Source: CAIMWS01 sp964409245 (GTDB lineage Bacteria > Verrucomicrobiota > Verrucomicrobiia > Limisphaerales > UBA1319). Taken from it: a DNA stretch of 64,000 nt. Each line of letters starts with the position of its first letter. Position 1 is the stretch's first letter. The notes beneath the pieces were generated by a model, which did no database searches, was not told the DNA's origin, and saw only the letters and a list, made by a program, of their open reading frames with translations. The position numbers were made by a program, and so were the translations under genes. The stretch spans positions 1 to 64,000 of the forward strand of contig CAYPCQ010000024.1 in NCBI GenBank assembly GCA_964409245.1, read 5' to 3'. Positions 26,274-36,414 of the stretch are shown in pieces.

Positions 26274-28607
26274 TTATTTCTGCCCGTTCAAAACCACACG
26301 GAAGAACACCTGTTTCGCCGGCTTGGGCACCAGCGCCCGCTTCTGGGTGGTAGTGGCCGCCAGGCTCAAGACATTCTGCCAGTCCCCACCGAGCCGGTCG
26401 AGGCTCTGGAGGGCATAGGTTTTGCCGGGGATACTCTGGAAGTAGATCGCCAGCTGGGCAGCTCCGGCCGCGGTTTTATCCGCTTCCACCAAGTCATTTG
26501 GCCGGGGCACCCGTTCAAACGCCAGGACGGATTGGGGATCGGCCGGGTCGGTGCCGGCCGTCATTTCCGCCCGGTTGGCCATGCCATCCCGGTCCGCATC
26601 GTCACTTTCGCCGCTGGCGTTGGGATATTTATCAAGCAAGCCCGTGGCCCTGGCCCATTCCTGGTAAGAGATTGGCCGCTGCCAAGGCGCGGTGGGGTGG
26701 CCTTCAAAGTTCGTGCCCCACCCCGCGGCCTCCGCCGGATGAAAAATGGTGGCCTGGCTCGCGCTGCCCGCCAGCACTTTGCCACCCACGGCGGGCGCGG
26801 CCCCCTCGAAATAGACGGCGGCCAGGCTGGCGCAGCCGGCGAGGGCCGCCTGATCGATGAAAACAACGCTGGCCGGGATTGTGACATTCGTCAAACGGGT
26901 GCAGCCTTGGAAGGCTCCGTAGCCGAGGTTGGTCACGCTGTTAGGAATGGTTACCCGCGCCAGGCTGATGCAGCCCGCGAAGGTCGCCTCCGCGATGGCC
27001 CCCACGGCGCCGGGGATGGCCGCGCCGGGCAGGCTGGCACACCCGCTGAATGCCCAGCCCCCGATGGCGGCCACACTCTCCGGCACGATGGCATTGGTCA
27101 GGGCGGCGCAGCCCAGGAACGCCGAGCCTCCGATATCGGTCAGGCTGCCCGGGAGGGTGACACTGCGCAAGCCGGCACAGCCTTGAAACGCCGCCCAACC
27201 GATGGCGGCCACACCGTCGGGGATGGCGTAGTCCCCGGCCTTTCCGCCAGGATATTGGATGAGCGTGGTCCGGCTTTTGTCAAACAGCACGCCATCCCAG
27301 CCAGCGAAGTTCGAATTGAGCGGATCCACGGCGATGGCCTCGAGGCGGGCGCAGGCGGTGAAAGCGTTATCCACAATGGTGGCCACGGCGCCGGGGACAA
27401 CGAATCCCCCCGCTTTGCCGGCCGGGTATTGGATGAGCGTGGCCAGGGTTTTGTCGAACAGCACGCCATCCCGGCTCGCGAAGGCGGGGTTGAGCGGATC
27501 CACGTGGATGGCGGCCAGGCTGGAGCAGCCGGTGAACGCGCTGTAAACGATGGCCGTGACGCTGGCGGGGAGGGTGACCTCTTGCAAGCTGGTGCAGCCA
27601 TTGAATGCGTCATAGCCGATGCTGGCCACCCCGGCGGGGAGAACGATTTCCGCCAGGGCGGTGCAGCCGGAAAAGGCCGACTGCTCGATGGTGACCAGGC
27701 TGGCGGGAAGGCCGATGCCGGCCAGGCTGGTGCAGCCGCTGAAAGCCCAGCCCCCGATGCTGGACACCGCGCCAGCCAGGGTGACATTGGTCAGCCCGGT
27801 GCAGTCCTGGAAGGCCAGCCACTCGATGGTGGCCAGGCTGGCGGGGAGGGTGATCCCCGTGAGGCGGGCGCAGCCCTGGAAGGCCGACCACTCCAGGCTG
27901 GCCACGCCGCCGGGGATGACGTAATTACCCGCCCGGCCGCCGGGAAATTGGATGAGCTTGGTGAGGCTTTGGCTGAACAAGACGCCATCCCGGCTGGCGT
28001 AGGCGGGATTCTGGGTGGCCACGTGGATGGCCGCCAGGCTGCGGCAGCCGGTGAAAGCATGGTATTCGAGGTTGGTCACGCTGGCCGGGATGGTGATATC
28101 CGCCAGCGCGGCGCTGCCGGTGAAGGCATTTTCCGCGATCGTGGTGACGCCGCCGGGGATGGCATAGTTGCCCGCTTTGCCGCCGGGGAATTGGAGGAGT
28201 GTTGTCAGGCTTTTATCGAATAAAACACCATCCCAGCTGGTGTAAGCGGCATTCAGCGGATCGACCACAATCGCCGCCAGGCGGGCACAATCAGTGAAGG
28301 CGCCGTATTGGCCGGTGCTGATATTGGTGACGCCGCTGGGAATGGTGATCCGCACCAGGCTGGCCTGGCCGGCAAACACGGAGAAACCGATCCCGGTGAC
28401 CGGCTTGCCGCCGATGGCCTCCGGTATGGTGACCTCTCCACCGGGGCCGAAATAATCCGTGATGACGACATTGGTGGCGCTCGCGCGGTAATAGAAATCG
28501 CCCGCTTGCGCCGCACAGGCTGGAGCCGCCGGAACGTGCAGAAGCACCAGCACCAGCCACGCACCACAAAAAGCAGCAAGGGATGGGCGGTTTCTATTTT
28601 TTGCCAT
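26274..28607 (-). CDS. secreted BspA-like leucine-rich repeat protein
   Basis: The 777-residue protein has a Sec signal (LAAFCGAWLVLVLLHVPAA) and about twenty BspA/LRR_5 repeats of the form AFxGCxxLxxITLPASVTxI. Five blocks are interrupted by a second motif (DPLNPAFASRDGVLFDK, then LIQFPGGKAGNYAIPGGV), each the same length, so the gene grew by internal duplication. The C-terminal 130 residues contain a DxDxDG calcium-like loop (DADRDGMANRAEM, a dockerin/thrombospondin-3-type motif) and a beta-rich end (ALQSLDRLGGDWQNV). Such proteins bind surfaces or other proteins outside the cell. The start at 28607 is chosen because the signal peptide begins there. Confidence 0.88.
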   Translation of the reverse strand: MAKNRNRPSLAAFCGAWLVLVLLHVPAAPACAAQAGDFYYRASATNVVITDYFGPGGEVTIPEAIGGKPVTGIGFSVFAGQASLVRITIPSGVTNISTGQYGAFTDCARLAAIVVDPLNAAYTSWDGVLFDKSLTTLLQFPGGKAGNYAIPGGVTTIAENAFTGSAALADITIPASVTNLEYHAFTGCRSLAAIHVATQNPAYASRDGVLFSQSLTKLIQFPGGRAGNYVIPGGVASLEWSAFQGCARLTGITLPASLATIEWLAFQDCTGLTNVTLAGAVSSIGGWAFSGCTSLAGIGLPASLVTIEQSAFSGCTALAEIVLPAGVASIGYDAFNGCTSLQEVTLPASVTAIVYSAFTGCSSLAAIHVDPLNPAFASRDGVLFDKTLATLIQYPAGKAGGFVVPGAVATIVDNAFTACARLEAIAVDPLNSNFAGWDGVLFDKSRTTLIQYPGGKAGDYAIPDGVAAIGWAAFQGCAGLRSVTLPGSLTDIGGSAFLGCAALTNAIVPESVAAIGGWAFSGCASLPGAAIPGAVGAIAEATFAGCISLARVTIPNSVTNLGYGAFQGCTRLTNVTIPASVVFIDQAALAGCASLAAVYFEGAAPAVGGKVLAGSASQATIFHPAEAAGWGTNFEGHPTAPWQRPISYQEWARATGLLDKYPNASGESDDADRDGMANRAEMTAGTDPADPQSVLAFERVPRPNDLVEADKTAAGAAQLAIYFQSIPGKTYALQSLDRLGGDWQNVLSLAATTTQKRALVPKPAKQVFFRVVLNGQK

Positions 28608-28720
28608 ACTCAGTCCAGCGCTGGACTCGCATAACGGGTAATTACGCGAAAGGAGGAAAAAAAGCCAGCACATCGCGTTTGAAAGAGGGTGGAGGGGGAG
28701 GACTCCCTGATCCATGCCCA

Positions 28721-28785
28721 GGCCATTGGCTCCGTCGTAGTGGCCAAATCTTTTTGTGCAAGGCCCTCCTCATTTGCCACTTAAC
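28721..28785 (-). repeat. 65-bp element shared with the carbonic anhydrase upstream region
   Basis: This stretch lies 114 bp before the BspA-like start codon and matches 47274-47337 at roughly three of four bases. The blocks GGCCATTGGCTC and ATCTTTTTGTGCAAG are identical in both. Both copies point the same way relative to a minus-strand gene for an exported protein. It may be a dispersed repeat or a regulatory leader. Confidence 0.55.
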
Positions 28786-28826
28786 AATCAGTTCAAGAAC
28801 TTTCCCCCCAAAAAGCTGGGACAAGG

Positions 28827-31625
28827 TTAATCAGCCCGGCGGGCTACCCGGTAGAAAGCTGCCGCCAGCCGGGGGCTGGCATCCGTGTAGCTCGCCACGC
28901 CACCCGGCGGCAGGCGGATGGTGGCAAGCGTGGTCCAGCCGGCCCGGAGATCAGCCGTGCGCTGGACGTCGCAAGCCTGGCCGGCAGGGCCGGGGAACCA
29001 TAATCGGAAGCCGGTGGGCAGCGGCGCGAGGGCGAGCTCGTTGGGCGCCAGTCCCGGGCTGGGCACCACCACCAGCTCCGCGGCGGCGCTGGCCACCTGG
29101 CCGGCGGTATTGGCCAGAATGACCGAATACAGGCCCGCGCTGGCCAGGCGCACATTGGCGATGGCCAGGGTGGCGTTGGTTTCGCCCGCCAAAGCCACCG
29201 CCCCGCGCCGCCATTGGCAGGCGATGGGGCCACACGACCGGGCCTCCACCTGGAAAACCGCGGTCGTGCCCAGGAAGTTGGTGCGGCTTTGCGGCGGCCG
29301 CAGGATCACCGGTGGCGCGGCGGCCTGGACCACCACATGATTGGTGGCATAGGCCACCTTGCCTGCGGCATCGGAAACGCGCAAGGCCACCGGGTGGATG
29401 CCGATCCCCAGCGCCGTGTTCGGAGGCACGCTTTGGGTCACGGTGAAGTCCGCGCAGGCATCGGCCACCAGGAGGTGGCCCGCGTCCGTGAGGTCCGGCA
29501 GGCGGGCCTGGCAATCGGCGTCCACCTTCAACGCCACACCGGCCATCCAGGTGATGACGGGCGGCTGCGGATCCCGGACGGTGACGGCAAACGAGCCGGA
29601 GCTGGAGTTCCCGCTGGCGTCCGTGGCCAGGCAGCGCACGAGGGTGGTTCCCAGCGGGAACCGCGAGCCGGAGGCAGGCAGGCAGAGAACCAGGGGATGC
29701 GGATCGCCGTCATCGCTGACCGACACCTCGAACGCCACGGGGGTTTCATTCCCGGTGGCGCAATCGATGACGATGTCCGGGGGGCAGGTGATGATGGGGG
29801 CGTTGGTGTCCGGCAGCGGCACGATCCGGATCACGTCCGCCACTGCGCAGCCTCCGGGTGGATCAGCGCCCCGCACGGTCAGCTCCAGGAAATTCGTCCG
29901 GCCAGGATCCAGCAGTGCGTTGCCCAATTCCACCCACTGGCGATCCGGCAGCGGCGCGGCGAACGCTGCGGCAAGGAGATGGGAGCCGCCCGAAAACAGG
30001 TTGAACGCAATATTCCCCACCCCATTGGCCAGTGCCGGCGCCTGGGCGGAGATCCGGTACACGCCGGAACGGGAAACCGGCAGGGTCCAGCGGACGCGGG
30101 CGGTGTCGCCGGCGGCCAGCGGGGCAATCCGGGCATCGACGCCCCAGGCGGCGGTGGCGGTGGCGCTCCAGTTCCCCTCCAATTCGGCATAGGCCTGGCC
30201 GCGGTTATCGAGGTAAAGATCGTCCGGCAGGTAGCGCAGGATGCGGGTGGCCAAATGGCCCGCCCGGCCGGTCGCCGCGATGCCCACTTTGGCCAGGGTG
30301 TTGCGCGGCACGGGCAGGATGACCGACCAGGTATTGGAACCGGCCGGCACACAGGCGGCGGTGAGGTTCGCATAGCGCTGGCAGGCGTCCCGCAAGGCCA
30401 CGAAGGGCCGGGGCTGAAACAACGGCTGGCTGGTGTGGATGGTGAGGGTCACCGTCTGGCCCTGGGCGGCTTCGGAAACCTCGATTTCCGGGGGCGCTGT
30501 TTCAGCGGCCCCCAGCCAGCGCTGCATGGCCTCCACCGCTGTGCAATAGCGGAACTTCACATCCGGATGATTCGCGGCGGTGGTTTGGGCCAGGGAATGG
30601 ATCCGGGCGAAGTTGGGGATGAAGTTTTCCGGCAGATGGTTCCAGATGCAAACCACCTGGTCCTCCCCCTGGGCGGCCCGCACAAAAACCCCCTCCAGGT
30701 CGCTCTGCGCCAGGTTTTGCATTTTGATGGACCGCAAATCCCAGCCGGTTCCCGGGCCCGGGAGCTGGTAGTTCCCAGGCGCCGGGTGATACGGCACGAA
30801 AGTGGAGGGCGCCCGTGACCAATCCTGGACGTTGTTGATAGGCTCAAAGAGGTTCCAGGGCAGCCAGGCCGGCCAGTTGTTATGCATGCTGAAGGGCAGG
30901 AGCTCGTCCAGGTATTGCTGCCACTCGTTATCCATGAAATGCCAGCCGCTGCGGAAGGATACCGGGAACACCTCCTCCTCGAGCAAATACTGGGCGAGGG
31001 TGAGATCGAAGTCCTCCCGGCATTCCTGGAAGGTCCGGGCCTGGTTCCAGTGGTAATTCCCGTCCCCGTCGTAATCGCTCCAGAGGAAGGTGTGGTAATG
31101 CAGCGACAGCTCGTCGCCGAACCGCCGGATGGCCTCGCCGTGATACTGCTTCATCAGGTGCAGGACCATGGTGTTCGGGATGGGGACGTTTTGGTTCACA
31201 GCCTCGCGATAGATGTTGCCGCCCATCATCCACCAGGTGAACTTGACGGCCTGGCCATAGGAATCCCGGAACTGGGCGCGCCAGGCGGAGTCCATGACCT
31301 GGAAGGCCGGGCTGGCGGGATCGGTGAAAAAGCCCTGGGGATAATAAGGATGGGCGGAATAGACATCGACCGTGCCGCCGAAATTCCAGATCGCGGTATC
31401 GGATCCCACCGCGAGGTAAACGTTCCCGGGCGGGGCCGGGCTGGAGGCTGGCTTGGCCTGGGTGGCTGGCGCACCGGGAGGTTCCGCCGCCATCATTGGC
31501 CAGCCCAGAGCCCCCGCGAGCCAGACACTCGCCATGGCCCCCAAAAACCGGGCCGCCCACCCGGCGCTGGATGGTTTCGGCGCACCAGCGCCGGCCTGGC
31601 GGGCCAAGGCCGCGGCTGAACGCAT
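28827..31625 (-). CDS. secreted deacetylase-like multidomain protein with CBM-, HYR- and Ig-like domains
   Basis: The 932-residue product starts at the ATG at 31625, seven bases after AGGTG, and has a signal segment (FLGAMASVWLAGALGWPMMA). Residues about 60-370 look like a polysaccharide-deacetylase-type barrel (SLHYHTFLWSDYDGDGNYHW with an HxH, then FRSGWHFMDNE). Next come a golvesin/CBM-like sandwich (AELEGNWSATATAAWG, GVYRISAQAPA), a HYR domain (APIITCPPDIVIDC, LGTTLVRCLATDASGN) and an Ig-like domain (CQWRRGAVALAGET). This is a large secreted carbohydrate-acting protein; the catalytic assignment is moderate. It lies upstream of the BspA-like gene with a 219-bp gap. Confidence 0.75.
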   Translation of the reverse strand: MRSAAALARQAGAGAPKPSSAGWAARFLGAMASVWLAGALGWPMMAAEPPGAPATQAKPASSPAPPGNVYLAVGSDTAIWNFGGTVDVYSAHPYYPQGFFTDPASPAFQVMDSAWRAQFRDSYGQAVKFTWWMMGGNIYREAVNQNVPIPNTMVLHLMKQYHGEAIRRFGDELSLHYHTFLWSDYDGDGNYHWNQARTFQECREDFDLTLAQYLLEEEVFPVSFRSGWHFMDNEWQQYLDELLPFSMHNNWPAWLPWNLFEPINNVQDWSRAPSTFVPYHPAPGNYQLPGPGTGWDLRSIKMQNLAQSDLEGVFVRAAQGEDQVVCIWNHLPENFIPNFARIHSLAQTTAANHPDVKFRYCTAVEAMQRWLGAAETAPPEIEVSEAAQGQTVTLTIHTSQPLFQPRPFVALRDACQRYANLTAACVPAGSNTWSVILPVPRNTLAKVGIAATGRAGHLATRILRYLPDDLYLDNRGQAYAELEGNWSATATAAWGVDARIAPLAAGDTARVRWTLPVSRSGVYRISAQAPALANGVGNIAFNLFSGGSHLLAAAFAAPLPDRQWVELGNALLDPGRTNFLELTVRGADPPGGCAVADVIRIVPLPDTNAPIITCPPDIVIDCATGNETPVAFEVSVSDDGDPHPLVLCLPASGSRFPLGTTLVRCLATDASGNSSSGSFAVTVRDPQPPVITWMAGVALKVDADCQARLPDLTDAGHLLVADACADFTVTQSVPPNTALGIGIHPVALRVSDAAGKVAYATNHVVVQAAAPPVILRPPQSRTNFLGTTAVFQVEARSCGPIACQWRRGAVALAGETNATLAIANVRLASAGLYSVILANTAGQVASAAAELVVVPSPGLAPNELALAPLPTGFRLWFPGPAGQACDVQRTADLRAGWTTLATIRLPPGGVASYTDASPRLAAAFYRVARRAD

Positions 31626-31756
31626 CCGAATCACCTGGCTAAACATAGGATGCACGGTAACCAATTCCCCCGGGTTTGCCAAGGCCAGGAGGCGGAATCA
31701 AGACTCCTGCGCAATTCGCTTGCGGACCGGCGTGCGTGGCCATACCGTGAGCCACC

Positions 31757-33373
31757 ATGCTGAACCACACATTTGTCCCCTGGCTTCTTTGCGGCCTGGG
31801 TTGGGTTTTTTCCACGTCTGCCGCGGATTCGCCGCAATGGACCGGCCACGACACCCGCAACATGGTTTCCCAAGAGACGGGCCTGCCCGATTCCTTTGCG
31901 CCGGGCAAAAAGATCAATGGTGGCGCCGGCGTGGATATGGCCACCACCCGCAATGTCAAATGGGTGGCCAGGCTGGGCAAGGAAACCTACGGCACCCCGG
32001 TCATCGCCGGCGGCAAAGTGTTCATCGGCACCAACAATGGGGTGCCGCGGGATCCCCGCTTTTCCGACGACCGCGGCATCCTGATGTGTTTCGACGAAAC
32101 CACCGGGAAATTCCGCTGGCAGCTGGTGGTTTCCAAACTGGTGCGCACGGGGAATTTCAACGGGGATTTCGCCGAATTGGGCGTCTGCTCAACGCCGACC
32201 GCCAAAGCGGGCCGGGTTTACCTGGTGACGGGGCGCTGTGAGGCGCTTTGCCTCGATGCCAGCGGACTCGCCAATGGCAACGATGGCCCGTTCAAGGAGG
32301 AAGGCGAGTATATCGCCGTGGCGGCCCGCATGAAGCCCGGCAAGCCGCCCACGGGTGGCTCGCCCACCGCCGCCCCGGACCGCGTGGCACCCATGGATTT
32401 GCTGCCCTCCGACGCGGATATCCTCTGGCGCTACGATTTCATATCCGAGCTCGATGTCTGGCCCCAGGACGCTTCGGATTGCTCCCCGCTGGTTCACGAT
32501 GGCCTGGTCTATGCATGCACCTCCAATGGCGTGGATGTGTCGCACAAAAACCTCCCGTCGCCGCAGGCGCCCAGCCTCATCGCGCTGGATCAGAACACCG
32601 GGAAACTCGTGGCGAAGGATGACGCCAAGATCGGCCCGCGCATCCTCCACGGTGAATGGTCCTCGCCCAGCCTGGCCCAGGTGGGCGGGAAGACGCTGGT
32701 GCTGTATGGGGGAGGGGACGGTTTTTGCTATGCGTTCGAGGCGCGCCCGGTGGCGGACCCGGCCGGCCCGGGCCGGATTTTGCGCACGGTTTGGCGCTGC
32801 GACTGCAATCCGGCGGAATACCGCAAACGCAACGGCGAATCGCTGCCTTACAACAAAAACTCGGAGGGGCCCAGCGAGGTGATCGGCACGCCGGTGTTCC
32901 ACCAAAACCGGGTATATGTGACCATCGGCCAGGATACCCGCCACGGCCCGGGGCCCGGGGCGCTGACTTGCATCGACGCCACGCGCACCGGAGACATCAG
33001 CGGTTCAGGGGTGCTATGGAGATACCAGGGGATCAACCGGAGCTTTTCCACCCCCTCGGTCACCAACGGCCTGGTATTCGTGCCGGATGTCCGGGGCGTG
33101 ATACATTGCCTGGATGCGGAGACCGGCCGCTGCTTCTGGACGCATGAAACCAAGGGGCAGATGGTGGGTTCCACGCTGGTGGCGGACGGCAAGGTTTACA
33201 CCGGCAACAGCGCTGGAAAGCTCACGATCCTGGCCGCCGCCCGGGAAAAACGGCTGCTCGGCGAGGTGCAGGTGGGCTCGGCGATCCACGCGACACCGGT
33301 GGCCGCCAACGGGGTTCTATATGTCGCCTCGCAAGGCTTTCTCTACGCCCTGCAGAATTCCGGTGGGCAATGA
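31757..33373 (+). CDS. exported PQQ-type beta-propeller protein
   Basis: The 538-residue protein has a signal peptide (MLNHTFVPWLLCGLGWVFST) and then propeller blades of the PQQ-dehydrogenase type, seen as repeated patterns such as VKWVARLGKETYGTPVIAGG, LIALDQNTGKLVA, IHCLDAETGRCFW and VADGKVYTGNSAGKLTIL. It lacks a cytochrome c domain and the paired Cys disulphide of PQQ dehydrogenases, so it probably is a structural or binding propeller rather than a dehydrogenase. It is divergent from the deacetylase-like gene. Such proteins are abundant in Verrucomicrobia and Planctomycetes, often without a known role. Confidence 0.85.
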   Translation: MLNHTFVPWLLCGLGWVFSTSAADSPQWTGHDTRNMVSQETGLPDSFAPGKKINGGAGVDMATTRNVKWVARLGKETYGTPVIAGGKVFIGTNNGVPRDPRFSDDRGILMCFDETTGKFRWQLVVSKLVRTGNFNGDFAELGVCSTPTAKAGRVYLVTGRCEALCLDASGLANGNDGPFKEEGEYIAVAARMKPGKPPTGGSPTAAPDRVAPMDLLPSDADILWRYDFISELDVWPQDASDCSPLVHDGLVYACTSNGVDVSHKNLPSPQAPSLIALDQNTGKLVAKDDAKIGPRILHGEWSSPSLAQVGGKTLVLYGGGDGFCYAFEARPVADPAGPGRILRTVWRCDCNPAEYRKRNGESLPYNKNSEGPSEVIGTPVFHQNRVYVTIGQDTRHGPGPGALTCIDATRTGDISGSGVLWRYQGINRSFSTPSVTNGLVFVPDVRGVIHCLDAETGRCFWTHETKGQMVGSTLVADGKVYTGNSAGKLTILAAAREKRLLGEVQVGSAIHATPVAANGVLYVASQGFLYALQNSGGQ

Positions 33374-33592
33374 AGGGAGCCGGACGGGCAAATCCCCGTG
33401 CCAATGCCAGCCCGGGTGCGTCCCGGTCCTCCTTTCGGGCTGGACTTTGGCCCCAACGGTGACAAATATGGGTTCCGTGATCCGGATCCTTAACCTGGCT
33501 GAACCACTGGTTCCGGCCGCAGTGGCTGGCACCCTCGACCCTCCAGCCCGCACCCGGCCCGGCGCCACCCCTTTAACCCAGCTCCCCGATCC

Positions 33593-35305
<1,713 letters not shown>

Positions 35306-35330
35306 ACGCGGCGCCCGGAAAAACGAAACC

Positions 35331-36410
35331 ATGAAACATCGCGAGCGAGTCCTGATGGCGCTGGATCACCAGCAGCCCGACCGTTGCCCCATGCAGATCA
35401 GCTTCACGCCGGAATTTGCCCTCCGGCTGCGCCAGCACCTGGGCCTGGCGGCGGCGGGCCACAATCCCCACGGCGGCGGCAACACCTACCAATTGGAGCG
35501 AGCGCTCGGCCAGGATCTCCTCCTCACCAGCGTGTGCTGGGCCAACTCCTATTACCAGTCCGACCGCGATTACGTGGACGAATGGGGCGTGGGCTGGAAG
35601 GTCATCGGCTACGAAACCCCCTTCGGCCAGGGCCATTACACCGAGATGACGGGCCATCCGCTGGCGGATGACAACGCCATCCACGGGTATCGCGCCCCCG
35701 ATCCGCTGCGGCCGGGGCTTTACCAGGACGCAGCCTGGACGCTGCGCGAATTCAAGGAGGAGTATTGGATTGTGGGGGTCACCGTGACCACGATCTTCGA
35801 AACCGCCTGGGCCTTGCGCGGCTATGAGCGGCTGCTCACCGACCTGGTGGCCGCTCCGGACACCGCCGAGGCCATCCTGGAAATCCCGTTCCGCTATCAC
35901 CTGGCCGCGGCCCGCCGGCTGGTGGAGATGGGCGTGGACATGATCTGGGTGGGCGATGACGTGGGCGGGCAGACCGGCATGATCATCTCGCCGGCCCTGT
36001 GGCGGCGGTTGTTCAAGCCCAAATGGGCCGAATTCTTTGCCGCGCTCAAGAACCTCAACCCGGCTCTGAAGATCGCCTATCATTCCGATGGCGCCATTGA
36101 GCCGATCATCCCCGACTTCATCGAGATTGGCCTGGATGTGCTGAACCCGGTCCAGCCCCTTTGCATGGACCCGGCCCGGCTGAAGAAGGCCTATGGGAAC
36201 CGGCTTTGTTTCTGGGGCACCATCGACGAGCAGCAGACCCTGCCCTTTGGCACGCCCCAGGAGGTGGAGCGGGAAGTCCAAACCCGCCTGGAAACCATCG
36301 GCAAGGACGGCGGCCTGATCATCGGCCCCACGCACCACGTGCAGCTCGACACGCCGCTGGAAAATTTCCAGGCCATGCTGCGGGCCATCACCCGGGAGCC
36401 AACGATTTGA
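35331..36410 (+). CDS. uroporphyrinogen decarboxylase family protein
   Basis: The 359-residue protein shows the UroD/MtaA barrel: MKHRERVLMALDHQQPDRCP at the start, VDMIWVGDDVGGQTGMIISP in the middle, and KIAYHSDGAIEPIIPDFIEI, DVLNPVQP and GPTHHVQLDTP at the end. It is not HemE itself: it lacks the usual HemE N-terminal FxPVWxMRQAG motif and sits among sugar genes. The family includes methyltransferases such as MtaA/MtbA and many uncharacterised members abundant in Verrucomicrobia. It follows the symporter by 25 bp and precedes the next gene by 4 bp, which argues for one transcript. Confidence 0.87.
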   Translation: MKHRERVLMALDHQQPDRCPMQISFTPEFALRLRQHLGLAAAGHNPHGGGNTYQLERALGQDLLLTSVCWANSYYQSDRDYVDEWGVGWKVIGYETPFGQGHYTEMTGHPLADDNAIHGYRAPDPLRPGLYQDAAWTLREFKEEYWIVGVTVTTIFETAWALRGYERLLTDLVAAPDTAEAILEIPFRYHLAAARRLVEMGVDMIWVGDDVGGQTGMIISPALWRRLFKPKWAEFFAALKNLNPALKIAYHSDGAIEPIIPDFIEIGLDVLNPVQPLCMDPARLKKAYGNRLCFWGTIDEQQTLPFGTPQEVEREVQTRLETIGKDGGLIIGPTHHVQLDTPLENFQAMLRAITREPTI

Positions 36411-36414
36411 AACC

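Noticed and set aside
26532..28223. Plus-strand frame with regular GQAGAA-type repeats
   Set aside because: The periodicity is the reverse complement of the BspA-like leucine-rich repeats, not a separate repeat protein or CRISPR array.
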